In this document: positions 1 through 8,205 of the stretch, one piece after another
Layout: each line of letters begins with the position of its first letter
Position numbering within the stretch: the stretch's first letter is position 1
NCBI RefSeq assembly: GCF_011813015.1
Contig: NZ_QHLQ01000001.1
Location: 186,001 to 250,000 of the forward strand
Reading direction: 5' to 3'
DNA: 64,000 nucleotides
Origin: Parasedimentitalea denitrificans
Lineage (GTDB): Bacteria > Pseudomonadota > Alphaproteobacteria > Rhodobacterales > Rhodobacteraceae
Made by a program: the position numbers and the translations under genes
Notes under the pieces: generated by a model
Database searches by the model: none
Seen by the model: only the letters and a program-made list of their open reading frames with translations
Told to the model about the DNA's origin: nothing

Positions 1-1
1 C

Positions 2-637
2 GGCAGCGACGTGGGCGAGATCGAATACGAGAGCTTCTCGGCCGATGGCGCGGTTGTCACCATCACCGGCGTGTCGATCCACCCAGGCTGGGCCAAGGAG
101 AAGCTAGTCAACGCCATCCATCTGGCTTCGAAAATCGTGCAGACGCTGCCGCAAGCCACAATGACCCCGGAAACCACCGACGGGCGCGAGGGGTTCATCC
201 ACGCCACCGACATGACCGGCGGGTCATCCGAGATGAAGTTGAAATTCATCCTGCGCGATTTTGAGATGGAAGGGCTAGAGGCCAAGGGCGAGTTGCTGTG
301 TCAGGTTTGCGCCGCCGTTCAGGCCTCGGAACCCCGCGCCAGCATCACCTGCGAGATCACGCCGCAATACCGTAACATGCGTTACTGGCTGGAGAAAAAC
401 ATGGCCCCGGTTAAACTCGCCCATGCCGCTACCAAGGCACAAGGGATCGAGCCGGTATCGATCCCGATCCGAGGCGGCACGGATGGCTCACGCTTGACCG
501 AATTCGGCGTGCCGACGCCAAACATCTTTACCGGTATGCAGTGCATTCACGGCCCCAAAGAATGGATCTCGGTGCAGGACATGGCGACAGCAACGGATGT
601 GTGCCTGTCGGTTGTGCAACTGGCAGCGGAGAAGTAA
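2..637 (+). CDS. pepT: Peptidase T (tripeptide aminopeptidase), C-terminal part
   Basis: This gene is cut by the left window edge; the reading frame is open from base 2, so the first GTG at 11 is internal. The visible ~211 residues match the C-terminal half of PepT, a cytoplasmic M20-family dizinc peptidase that removes the N-terminal residue of tripeptides. The segment has the lid/dimerisation region with the GVSIHPGWAKEK stretch typical of PepT, followed by the catalytic-domain end with GGTDGSRL and a late IHGPKEW histidine that would be a metal ligand. A strong intrinsic terminator follows at about 692. The N-terminal metal-binding residues lie outside the window and cannot be judged. Confidence 0.93.
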   Translation, partial: GSDVGEIEYESFSADGAVVTITGVSIHPGWAKEKLVNAIHLASKIVQTLPQATMTPETTDGREGFIHATDMTGGSSEMKLKFILRDFEMEGLEAKGELLCQVCAAVQASEPRASITCEITPQYRNMRYWLEKNMAPVKLAHAATKAQGIEPVSIPIRGGTDGSRLTEFGVPTPNIFTGMQCIHGPKEWISVQDMATATDVCLSVVQLAAEK

Positions 638-691
638 GGGCGTAAATTCTTTCGGTTCGTAAGACCCCTGAGAAAAGCACCTGGAAGCGAG

Positions 692-721
692 TGGGGGGGG
701 CAAAGCCCCCGCCCTTTTTTT
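692..721 (+). terminator. Intrinsic terminator after pepT
   Basis: A run of eight G, then CAAA, then GCCCCC forms a short very GC-rich hairpin, and a run of seven T follows from 715. It lies 55 nt past the pepT stop and before the convergent amidohydrolase gene. Confidence 0.75.
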
Positions 722-776
722 GAATAGCCCCCTTTGGTTTGAGGGAGCGATCGGGCGTCACTAGGTCCCCTGCCCC

Positions 777-2615
777 TTATCCGGCGTTTTTGCGGTAGTA
801 TTCCCAGGCATCGACCTCACTACCATCGGCCAGCGTACAATAGCCAACCTTGCCGCCCTCTCCATCGCGAATGTCGTAGGCCCCGCCGCTTTCGATGCAA
901 AAGGTGGCCGAAGGGTTGGCAAGCTTTGGATTGGAACTGTAGATCACCCGACCCTCCTTGATAGTCTCGATAACCTCGGTTTCCCGCAGCGAGTCGATAT
1001 CTGTGGTCATCGGATTCTGTGAAAGCACAACAAAATCGGCCTTTAGCCCGGTTCGGATCATACCCTTTTCACCCTCTTCAAAGATCTGCCAGGCCGGGCC
1101 AGTCGTCAATCCCTGTAGGGCCGTATAGGCATCGGCCCGTTCATCGGCCCCCAGGATCACACCGGAACGGGTTTGCCGCGCCCGCGCAGACCACATCACA
1201 AACATCGGATCCAGAGGCGTGACATTGAAATCCGTATGGTTGGAATAGGTCAACCCCTTGGCTTTGGATGACATCACCGGACTAATGAACTCAGCCGCTT
1301 CTTGTCCAATATTCCGAACATGCACATCCCCCCAAAAGAAGGTGTGGTTGGTGAAATAGGATGGGCTGAGCCCCAGCTCGACATAGGCATCCAATTGATC
1401 AGGTCGCTGAAATTGTGAATGTACAACAATTGTGCGACGATCATCCGCTGCCGTGACACCAGCCCCGCGTACCGCTTCGATCACCTGATCAATGGTTGCA
1501 TCTCCATTTGCGTGAACGAAGACTTGCAACCCTGCCTCAATCGCCATTTTTACCTGCGCCTCGAAATCTTCGCGCGGCTGAGTGGTTTCCCCTGTCCAGC
1601 CCTCTTCACCGTTGGGACCACCGGTCAGATAGGGGTGGCTCACATGCGCGGTCTTGCCCTGTGGAGAGCCATCTTGGGTAAACTTGATCCCCTGCAGTTT
1701 CAGGCCACCGTTATATTCGCCGAACACATAATTCGGATTGCCGACAAATTCTCGCGCTTCCACAAAAGCAGGCAGCGAAACAATGTCGAGAAAAATCCGC
1801 CCTTCATCTGCCGCCTTCTGCAAGAAAGCCAAATCCTTGAGGTAGGTGAACCCTTCCTGCGCGTGGGTGTAGCCCTCGGAGGCATACATCATTTGCGCCT
1901 CTTCCATCAATTCAAGCATTTCGCTCTCAGTAGGTTGAGGCAGCTTTTCCAAGACCGGGATATAGGCGGTCTCCATGAGCAGGCCCGCAGGTTCGTTCGA
2001 CCCATCCACTCGCGCGATTATGCCCCCCGCCGGGGTTTCTGTGCTTGCGTCAATCCCTGCCCAATCCAGTGCCGCCGAGTTCAACACCGCTCCGTGACCA
2101 GACACATGGATGAGCATGATCTTGTTATCTGGAAAGGCTGCATCCAGATCTGACTTGATGATGTGGCGGCCTTCGGCCAAACCGTCCTGATCATATCCCC
2201 AACCGACAATCCATTCCCCTGGTTGGATATCTCTTTCCTGTTGAAAGGCTTTCAGGTTCTCGACTAGATCAGCGATCTTGGTCACTGTTCCAACCGGTGG
2301 GATCGCCACATTGACCTGATTGACCATGTTCAACGCAAACATGAAATGCCCATGTGGGTCTAGGAACCCCGGCAACATGGTCTGCCCCTCCAAATCGCGC
2401 GGGACAGCATCGGGATAGGCAATCAGGGCCTCCGATTTGCTTCCGACAAAGGCAATTCGTCCATCTTTTTCAACCACCGCCTCGACGTAGGACGGTTCTG
2501 GTCCATCCATCGTCAAGATCTCGCCATTGAAATAAAGCGTATCTGCCAGTGCTGGTGCCACCATAAGGCCGACAACTGCAGTTGTTGAAGTTATTGCTTG
2601 AATCAAATTGGGCAC
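777..2615 (-). CDS. Exported YtcJ-like amidohydrolase (Amidohydrolase_3 family)
   Basis: This ~612-residue protein belongs to the amidohydrolase superfamily, YtcJ-like group, whose members hydrolyse amide or ester bonds with a TIM-barrel metal centre; the substrate is unknown. A hydrophobic segment (TTAVVGLMVAPALA) near residues 10-25 looks like a Sec signal with an ALA cleavage motif. Metal-site motifs are visible in order: PHGHF (HxH), VHANGD, VVHSQF and NHTDFN. I chose the GTG at 2615 because GGAG lies 9 nt upstream; an ATG five codons earlier (2630) has no good ribosome site. It is divergent from the DUF4177 gene. A second, Tat-exported member of the family is at 6167. Confidence 0.85.
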   Translation of the reverse strand: MPNLIQAITSTTAVVGLMVAPALADTLYFNGEILTMDGPEPSYVEAVVEKDGRIAFVGSKSEALIAYPDAVPRDLEGQTMLPGFLDPHGHFMFALNMVNQVNVAIPPVGTVTKIADLVENLKAFQQERDIQPGEWIVGWGYDQDGLAEGRHIIKSDLDAAFPDNKIMLIHVSGHGAVLNSAALDWAGIDASTETPAGGIIARVDGSNEPAGLLMETAYIPVLEKLPQPTESEMLELMEEAQMMYASEGYTHAQEGFTYLKDLAFLQKAADEGRIFLDIVSLPAFVEAREFVGNPNYVFGEYNGGLKLQGIKFTQDGSPQGKTAHVSHPYLTGGPNGEEGWTGETTQPREDFEAQVKMAIEAGLQVFVHANGDATIDQVIEAVRGAGVTAADDRRTIVVHSQFQRPDQLDAYVELGLSPSYFTNHTFFWGDVHVRNIGQEAAEFISPVMSSKAKGLTYSNHTDFNVTPLDPMFVMWSARARQTRSGVILGADERADAYTALQGLTTGPAWQIFEEGEKGMIRTGLKADFVVLSQNPMTTDIDSLRETEVIETIKEGRVIYSSNPKLANPSATFCIESGGAYDIRDGEGGKVGYCTLADGSEVDAWEYYRKNAG

Positions 2616-2799
2616 GTCAAAAAACTCCATAAGAACAAACTATAACAGCCAATATAACACCTTTAAAGTGCACCGAACAAGATGGGTGCTCCAAAAGATT
2701 GCAACACTGGCAAAGGTTTGCCGCCCCAACTGGGTTTACGTCTCTTGGCCTCTCCTTCCTCTCTTGCTAAACACCCGTAACCAACAAGAGATCCGGATC

Positions 2800-3270
2800 A
2801 TGATGCAGTTCGAGTACAAGGTTGTTCCCGCCCCTGCCAAGGGCACCAAGGCCAAAGGAGTGAAAACTCCGCATGGGCGCTTTGCCGTGTCGATTGAGCA
2901 GTTGCTAAACGAGATGGCGTCTGAGGGCTGGGAGTTTCAACGCGCCGAGCTGTTGCCGAGCGAGGAGCGCTCGGGCCTGACTGGGTCGACCACCAACTGG
3001 CGTAATGTGATGATTTTCCGACGCGCGATTGTTGAGTACGTGGATGAAGAAGAGGTTTCCGCTGCCCCTGCTGTGGACCCTGTTCAGATGCCGCAGGAAC
3101 CTGTGCTGACGGCGACAGCTGGCGATCCGTATGCCTCGCCTGATGCTGTGCCGGTGCCCGGCCCCGGCGCGCGCGAGATGCTGTCGGACAATGGTGTGGA
3201 AGAGCTGAGCCCGGTGTCGGGCATGACCTCGGCCCTGAAAACCCGTGCGAAGCAGCAGAGCGACGAGTAA
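2800..3270 (+). CDS. DUF4177 domain protein
   Basis: A 156-residue protein. The N-terminal ~70 residues (FEYKVVPAP..., LLNEMASEGWEFQRAE, ...NVMIFRR) match the small DUF4177 fold, found in proteins of unknown function. The rest is Pro/Glu-rich and probably disordered. The frame is open further upstream, but ATG 2800 follows a purine-rich AACAAGAGATCCGG stretch and gives the expected domain start; a second ATG is at 2803. Downstream is a large palindromic element with a T-run that probably terminates it. The function is unknown. Confidence 0.8.
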   Translation: MMQFEYKVVPAPAKGTKAKGVKTPHGRFAVSIEQLLNEMASEGWEFQRAELLPSEERSGLTGSTTNWRNVMIFRRAIVEYVDEEEVSAAPAVDPVQMPQEPVLTATAGDPYASPDAVPVPGPGAREMLSDNGVEELSPVSGMTSALKTRAKQQSDE

Positions 3271-3317
3271 GCCACTCGGCTGATAATCAAAGCAAGCAAA
3301 ACGCCCAGTGGAACACC

Positions 3318-3390
3318 GGGCAGCGCCCGACCGCCCGCATGGGCGGGCGCTTCGCTTCCGCCCGCGGTCGGTCACTGCCCTAATTTTTTC
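3318..3390 (+). repeat. Large GC-rich palindromic element / terminator
   Basis: Nested inverted repeats: an outer GGGCAG (3318-3323) pairs with CTGCCC (3375-3380), an inner CCGACCGC (3327-3334) pairs with GCGGTCGG (3364-3371), and the centre contains alternative GGGCGG/CCGCCC pairings around a CGCTTCGCTTC segment. A T-run (3383-3388) follows the outer stem. It sits between the DUF4177 gene and the convergent bolA gene, so it can terminate the former. Its elaborate shape suggests a dispersed palindromic repeat, but only one copy is in this window. Confidence 0.7.
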
Positions 3391-3414
3391 TGACTAGGAA
3401 CAACTTCGAGCTAT

Positions 3415-3669
3415 TTAGGTGTCGATATCCAGCGCCAGAGCGTGGATTTTCGGCACGATTTCGCCGAGCGCCTTGTGTACCATGCGATGGCGCTGCACCC
3501 GGTTCTTGCCCGCAAAGCCAGCCGCCCGAATGCGCACGTTAAAATGGCTTTCGCCTTTGCCGTCGTGGCCTGCATGGCCGCGATGGCTGTCGCTGTCATC
3601 CACAACCTGCAACTCGGACGGGTCAAACGCTGCGGTTAGTCTACTTTCGATTTCTTCTTTCACGTTCAT
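3415..3669 (-). CDS. bolA: BolA family protein
   Basis: An 84-residue BolA/IbaG-type protein. Family members partner with monothiol glutaredoxins in Fe-S cluster handling and stress response. The KH-like fold is recognisable from the N-terminal helix (KEEIESRLTAAF), the invariant SHFNV strand and the RHRMVHKAL helix containing the conserved RVQRHRMV motif. A histidine/glycine-rich loop (DSHRGHAGHDG) carries the usual metal-binding histidine position. I chose ATG 3669 because it fits homologue length; an ATG five codons upstream (3684) is also possible. The gene is divergent from the J-domain gene. Confidence 0.9.
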   Translation of the reverse strand: MNVKEEIESRLTAAFDPSELQVVDDSDSHRGHAGHDGKGESHFNVRIRAAGFAGKNRVQRHRMVHKALGEIVPKIHALALDIDT

Positions 3670-3774
3670 TGACACATTTTCCATATTATTTGCGTTAGCC
3701 TCTTCTATCTGCCGCTGGGTAGATTAGAATGTTCGCTCCGAGTCGAATAGATGCGTCGTAGAAGGTGCACCCCC

Positions 3775-4407
3775 ATGAGCAAGTCAGATCCTTTCGGTTT
3801 CGATATGTCGGTCCGATCCGCAAAGAAAAAGAACCCGCGCGGGCGGCGAAGCATGTCCGGAGCCTCCGAGACCTCTGTCCGTGAATGCCACCACGAAGGC
3901 TGTACGGAGTCAGGCAAGTTCCGCGCTCCCAAGGCACCTGATGTGCTGGATGATTTCTTTTGGTTCTGCCAAGAGCACGTGCGTGAGTATAATGCCAAGT
4001 GGAGCTTCTTTGAAGGCACCACAGAGGCCGAGTTGAACGCGCAGTCGTCCAAGGACAAGGTCTGGGAACGCGAGACCCGGCCAATTGGCGACCCCGAAGC
4101 GCGCGCCTGGGCCCGTTTGGGCATTGAGGACCCGCATCAGGTGCTAGGTGCCAACGCGACCCAGAACCCCGGCAAGAACAACGGCAGCACTGGCCGCCGC
4201 CTGCCTGCGACTGAGCGTCGTGCGATTGAGATTTTGGAGGCCAATGATGGTTGGACCAAGGTCGAGATCCGCAAGGCCTATAAGAAGCTGATCAAGGTGC
4301 TGCACCCAGATATGAACGGTGGCGACCGTAGCCAGGAAGAGCAGCTGCAAGAGGTGATGTGGGCCTGGGATCAGATCAAGGACAGCCGCAGCTTCAAGGA
4401 AAAGTAA
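3775..4407 (+). CDS. DnaJ-like protein with C-terminal J domain
   Basis: A 210-residue cytoplasmic protein. The N-terminal half has a Cys/His-containing module (CHHEGCTESGKFRAPKAP...FWFCQEHV, about residues 40-70), a possible zinc site. The C-terminal 65 residues form a J domain with IRKAYKKLIKVLHPDMNGG, including the HPD tripeptide that stimulates Hsp70 ATPase. J domains normally stand at the N-terminus, so the inverted arrangement marks the DnaJ-like group found next to cobS in Rhodobacterales. AGAAGG 9 nt upstream supports ATG 3775. Here cobS is displaced about 12 kb downstream. An intrinsic terminator follows at 4432. Confidence 0.85.
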   Translation: MSKSDPFGFDMSVRSAKKKNPRGRRSMSGASETSVRECHHEGCTESGKFRAPKAPDVLDDFFWFCQEHVREYNAKWSFFEGTTEAELNAQSSKDKVWERETRPIGDPEARAWARLGIEDPHQVLGANATQNPGKNNGSTGRRLPATERRAIEILEANDGWTKVEIRKAYKKLIKVLHPDMNGGDRSQEEQLQEVMWAWDQIKDSRSFKEK

Positions 4408-4431
4408 TTTTCCTGCACAGCGTTGAAATCA

Positions 4432-4455
4432 GGGCGGCCTTGGCCGCCCTTTTTG
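4432..4455 (+). terminator. Intrinsic terminator after dnaJ-like gene
   Basis: GGGCGGCC-TT-GGCCGCCC perfect 8-bp stem followed by TTTTTG, 25 nt past the J-domain gene stop and before a convergent gene. Confidence 0.9.
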
Positions 4456-4488
4456 TTGTCTTGTGTTACCACGCGGTCAGGTTCGAAT

Positions 4489-5223
4489 TCACCAAACGCG
4501 TTTCTGGTTCATGTTGAAGGTCTTGACGCTTTTGGGGTCGATTTTGGTCATGAACTTGAACGTCGCAGACTCCATATCCGCCATGTCCGCCATGATGGCG
4601 GCCTTTGCTGCATCTGCTGCATCCTTTGCTGTCCAGTGGACCAGATCCAGCCACCAGCCATCACCGGTTCGGAACAATTCACGGTCAGTGAACCCCGGCT
4701 GAGCCGCCAGCTCTGTCTGGATATCCTCGGCTGCTGTCAGGAACTCTGGTTCTGTCGTCGGATACAAGAACTCAAGCTCAGACCCCGGCTCAATCAGGCG
4801 GAATACCTGAAGCTCGGTGTATCCATCGCCTTGCGGAATGTCTGCGGTTTGCCAGTGGCGGATGCGGTCTGCGTGGAACCAAGCCATAGATGAGATATCA
4901 ATCAGCTCCATGATCGGTGCGCCATCCGGATCGACCAAGATCTCTGCTGCAGCCTCGGCAAAGTCACCAACCGAGCGCCAGTGGATCGAGTCGATCCAGT
5001 AATCCCCCCCCTCTTCAGCCATGAGCTCGCGGTAAATCCGGCCGTCAAAGCGTGGCAGGAATTTATCCTGAACATGCTGAGCACCTTCGAGCATCTGTGT
5101 CTCTTCGGTGCCCGGGACCAGCTTGAACCAAGCAATTTCGAGGATCGTTTTATCCTCGGCAAATGCCATCTGAGCAGTAAGGGAAAGCGCCACAGCGCCG
5201 GCGGAGATGATTGATTTGAACAT
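4489..5223 (-). CDS. Secreted ABM-like (dimeric alpha-beta barrel) protein
   Basis: A 244-residue protein with a clear Sec signal peptide (MFKSIISAGAVALSLTAQMAFA, cleavage before EDK). The mature part contains two similar halves, each with the pattern [LIV]E[IL]xWF/FRL...P...FL....D[LI]Q, a tryptophan-containing WW[IL]D[SL][IV]HW strand and an alanine-rich helix. This suggests a tandem dimeric alpha-beta barrel (antibiotic-biosynthesis-monooxygenase-like fold). The repeated motifs are GDYWIDSIHW and GDGWWLDLVHW. No catalytic assignment is possible. AAGGAA 8 nt before ATG 5223 fixes the start. It is divergent from tetR with a 24-bp direct repeat between them, so TetR control is likely. Confidence 0.72.
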   Translation of the reverse strand: MFKSIISAGAVALSLTAQMAFAEDKTILEIAWFKLVPGTEETQMLEGAQHVQDKFLPRFDGRIYRELMAEEGGDYWIDSIHWRSVGDFAEAAAEILVDPDGAPIMELIDISSMAWFHADRIRHWQTADIPQGDGYTELQVFRLIEPGSELEFLYPTTEPEFLTAAEDIQTELAAQPGFTDRELFRTGDGWWLDLVHWTAKDAADAAKAAIMADMADMESATFKFMTKIDPKSVKTFNMNQKRVW

Positions 5224-5233
5224 TGTCGATTCC

Positions 5234-5257
5234 TTTTTCTGAACGATAGGTGGGAAA
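5234..5257. repeat. 24-bp direct repeat, copy 1 (candidate TetR operator)
   Basis: Contains CTGAACGATAGGTGGGAAA preceded by five T. The same 24 bases recur exactly at 5286-5309, 52 bp (about five helical turns) away. This copy lies just upstream of the secreted-protein start codon (5223) and overlaps where its promoter or leader must be. The outer ends TTTC/GAAA are weakly symmetric. Confidence 0.75.
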
Positions 5258-5285
5258 TAAATGGAAACGAGCAACCGCGTCAATA

Positions 5286-5309
5286 TTTTTCTGAACGATA
5301 GGTGGGAAA
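5286..5309. repeat. 24-bp direct repeat, copy 2 (candidate TetR operator)
   Basis: Second exact copy of the 24-bp repeat, 39 bp before the tetR start codon. The pair in a divergent intergenic region is a natural binding site for the adjacent regulator, allowing both autoregulation and control of 4489-5223. Confidence 0.75.
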
Positions 5310-5347
5310 AGCTTGCTTCTTGGCTTCTGATGCGCCAGAAAGGATGC

Positions 5348-5917
5348 ATGGGAAGACACAAAAGCTATAACCGCGACGATGTTCTGGAGAAGGCGATGAC
5401 CTTGTTCTGGGCCAAAGGGTTCGAAGGGGCGCATCTGTCCGAACTGGTCGAAGTGACCGGCATCAAGCGCTTTAGCCTGTATGCTGAGTTTGGCGGCAAG
5501 GACGGGCTGTTTCAGGAGGCTCTGGAACTCTACCTGCAACGCGCGCTTGCCGTGTATGATGCGACGCTCAAAATGGAACCCTATGGGCTGGACAATCTTC
5601 GCAACTATTTCAAAGAGATGAGTTACGGAGACGACTATCATGGGTGTTTCCTGATCAACACTCTGACCGAGCAGAACATCATCACCTCGACCGCTTTCGA
5701 AGCTGCCCGTCAGGTCATTCAGAGAGCGCGCGCATTGTTCCTGATGAACCTTCAAGTGGCTCAGGAAGATGGAGAAATCGGGCCGGACAAAGACATCGAA
5801 GCGCTCGCCAATCTGTTGTCGACACTTGATAGCGGGCTTTCGATCTATGGGATTGTCTCACCAAGTGACGAAGAAAAGGACGCCATTGTTGCGCAGGCTT
5901 TGTACTTGCTGAGTTAA
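5348..5917 (+). CDS. TetR/AcrR family transcriptional regulator
   Basis: A 189-residue regulator. The N-terminal helix-turn-helix is typical of the family: a helix DDVLEKAMTLFWAKGFEG, then LSELVEVTGI and the recognition helix KRFSLYAEFGGKDGLFQEAL (about residues 8-55). The ligand-binding C-terminal domain contains the DDYHGCFLINTLTE segment of the AcrR/COG1309 subgroup. AAAGGA directly upstream supports ATG 5348; the frame extends further upstream but would run through the repeat. It is divergent from the secreted ABM-like gene. The effector is unknown. Confidence 0.9.
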   Translation: MGRHKSYNRDDVLEKAMTLFWAKGFEGAHLSELVEVTGIKRFSLYAEFGGKDGLFQEALELYLQRALAVYDATLKMEPYGLDNLRNYFKEMSYGDDYHGCFLINTLTEQNIITSTAFEAARQVIQRARALFLMNLQVAQEDGEIGPDKDIEALANLLSTLDSGLSIYGIVSPSDEEKDAIVAQALYLLS

Positions 5918-6166
5918 GCGGCCCGGTGTGCACGCGACGCCCTGCTGAAGTCAGAACAGCTTGGGCCGCACCGAGAGTTTTCACTTAATTGGCAGGTATA
6001 AAAGCAAAGAAGCGGACAATTGCCGGTTCTCGATTAAAAGGCGATAAATGGCCTAGTCTCTTGCCCTTTTCGTTGGCTCACCAAACGCAAAGTACGTTTC
6101 ACCTCTGGAAATCGACTCAACTTACCCTCACTTTGGATGTGTAATTTCAAGTCAGAGGATATTGTA

Positions 6167-8059
6167 ATGAGCAATTTCAATCGCAGAAACTTCCTACGAA
6201 CTGGACTATTGAGCGCGAGTTTTCTGATCTCGCCTGCCGCAGTTGCTTTGGCAAAGACATCTTCTCTTTCTGACCTAGGCAAACTGTTGGTCATGGATGC
6301 CACTATAACGATCTATTCCGCCCGCGAGATCGTCACGCTTGACCCGTCACAGCCAACAGCCTCTGCTGTTGCAGTTGTAAACGACCGCATTCTGGCCTGT
6401 GGCACTCTGGACGAGGTAAAGGCCGCTGTTGGTGATCGTGCCTATCAGATGGATACAACCTTCCAGGACAAGGTGGTTGTTCCGGGCTTTATCGCCCAGC
6501 ACGCGCACCCACTACTTGCGTCCCTGTCGATGTCGTCTGAAATCCTGTCGATCGAAGACTGGGAACTGCCCACGGGGACTGTTCCAGCGCTGAAAGACAA
6601 AGCTGATTTTGTGGAGCGCCTGATGGCCGCCGAAGCAAAACTTGAAACACCCGAGGCCGTGTTGTTCAGCTGGGGCTATCATGCCGCATTTTATGGCCCG
6701 CTTACCCGCAGCGATCTGGACGAAATCAGCTCTACCCGCCCCGTCGTCATCTGGCTGCGGTCATGCCATGAATTTGTGATGAACTCATTCGCCCTTAATC
6801 AAGCAGGCATCACTCAAGAGATTATGGATGGGTGGAGCAAATCCGCCAAAGAACAATCCAACTTTGAAGAGGGTCATTTTTGGGAGCAAGGCATGTTCTC
6901 AGTCCTACCCCACATTGCCCCCATGGTTGCCAACCCTGACAAGTTCCAAGAAGGCGCGATTGTGATGCGCAATTACATGCACGCAAAGGGGATCACCTTT
7001 GGCAACGAACCCGGTGGGATCTTGGCCAAACCGGTACAGGACGCGGTGAATTCAGTCATGTCCGACTCGTCTATGCCATTCCGCTGGTCGTTTATGGCCG
7101 ACGGGAAGACCTTGGCGGAGACTTATGCGGATGATGCAGAAGTCATTGCCGAAACCGAGAAGCTGGAAAGCTGGTACAACGGGATGACCCACTTTGCAGA
7201 AGGATCTGTAAAGCTGTTTGCAGACGGGGCGATCTATTCGCTCGCGATGCAACTGCGAGATCCCTACATCGGTGATTATCACGGCGAGTGGATGATGGAT
7301 GAGGACCTATTTGAGCGGTCTTTCCGCATTTACTGGGACGCAGGATATCAAATCCACATTCACGTAAACGGCGATGCAGGGCTGGATCGCGTTTTGAATA
7401 GTCTTGAAACCAACCTGAAACGTAATCCACGTTCCGACCACCGGACGACAATTATCCACTTTGCGGTCAGCGCAGCGGATCAGGTGGATCGCATCAAACA
7501 GCTTGGCGCCATTGTGAGCGCAAACCCATATTATGTGACCGCTTTGTCGGATCAGTACAGCGAAACGGGGCTTGGGCCAGAACGTGCAGATCAGATGGTG
7601 CGTCTGGGTGATGTCGAGCGTGCTGGTATCTCTTATTCGCTGCATTCCGACATGCCAATGGCCCCCGCCGACCCATTGTTCTTGATGTGGTGTGCGGTCA
7701 ATCGGATCACCAGCTCCGGACGGGTTGCCGGTGAAGGTCAACGTGTCTCGCGCGAGGGCGCCCTGCGCGGTGTGACCCTTGATGCGGCCTATTCACACAG
7801 ACTGGAGCACGAACGGGGCAGTATTGAGGTTGGCAAGCTCGCGAACTTTACAATTCTGGACGACAACCCCCTGACCGTTGATCCCGTCGAAATCAAGAAC
7901 GTAGGCGTCTGGGGTACAGTTATGGAAGGTCGGAAAATTCAGGTTGGACAGGATGAACAAGAGGCATCGCTGCGTCCTACTCCGCTTGGCATTGACGGGT
8001 CAGAATTTGCCAAAGCCGCAATTGAGCATGCTATTCGATCGGTTCATTCCCACGGGTAG
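6167..8059 (+). CDS. Tat-exported YtcJ-like amidohydrolase
   Basis: A 630-residue amidohydrolase (Amidohydrolase_3). The N-terminus has a twin-arginine signal, NRRNFLRTG followed by a hydrophobic stretch and AALA-like cleavage region, so it should be exported folded with its metal already bound. Motifs in order are AQHAHP (HxH), a central lysine/acid region near EGSVKLFADGA, HIHVNGDAG, IIHFAVS and LHSDMP. AGAGGA before ATG 6167 supports the start. It shares family but not export route with the protein at 777-2615. The substrate is unknown. The 249-nt gap to tetR may hold its own promoter. A terminator follows at 8117. Confidence 0.87.
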   Translation: MSNFNRRNFLRTGLLSASFLISPAAVALAKTSSLSDLGKLLVMDATITIYSAREIVTLDPSQPTASAVAVVNDRILACGTLDEVKAAVGDRAYQMDTTFQDKVVVPGFIAQHAHPLLASLSMSSEILSIEDWELPTGTVPALKDKADFVERLMAAEAKLETPEAVLFSWGYHAAFYGPLTRSDLDEISSTRPVVIWLRSCHEFVMNSFALNQAGITQEIMDGWSKSAKEQSNFEEGHFWEQGMFSVLPHIAPMVANPDKFQEGAIVMRNYMHAKGITFGNEPGGILAKPVQDAVNSVMSDSSMPFRWSFMADGKTLAETYADDAEVIAETEKLESWYNGMTHFAEGSVKLFADGAIYSLAMQLRDPYIGDYHGEWMMDEDLFERSFRIYWDAGYQIHIHVNGDAGLDRVLNSLETNLKRNPRSDHRTTIIHFAVSAADQVDRIKQLGAIVSANPYYVTALSDQYSETGLGPERADQMVRLGDVERAGISYSLHSDMPMAPADPLFLMWCAVNRITSSGRVAGEGQRVSREGALRGVTLDAAYSHRLEHERGSIEVGKLANFTILDDNPLTVDPVEIKNVGVWGTVMEGRKIQVGQDEQEASLRPTPLGIDGSEFAKAAIEHAIRSVHSHG

Positions 8060-8116
8060 CAATAAGCTACGCCGTTGCTGAACGCCTAAAGCGGCAACCA
8101 CACCAAAAAGCAACAA

Positions 8117-8143
8117 GGGGCGGTCGACTGGACCGCCCTTTAA
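8117..8143 (+). terminator. Intrinsic terminator after Tat amidohydrolase
   Basis: GGGCGGTC-GACTG-GACCGCCC, an 8-bp perfect stem at 8118-8125/8131-8138, then TTTAACTT. It lies between two convergent genes. Confidence 0.75.
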
Positions 8144-8205
8144 CTTGTGCAAGCAGACAGTCATGATTTTATGCGTGCCGTTAACATCATCAGGCGAGCT
8201 TCGGA

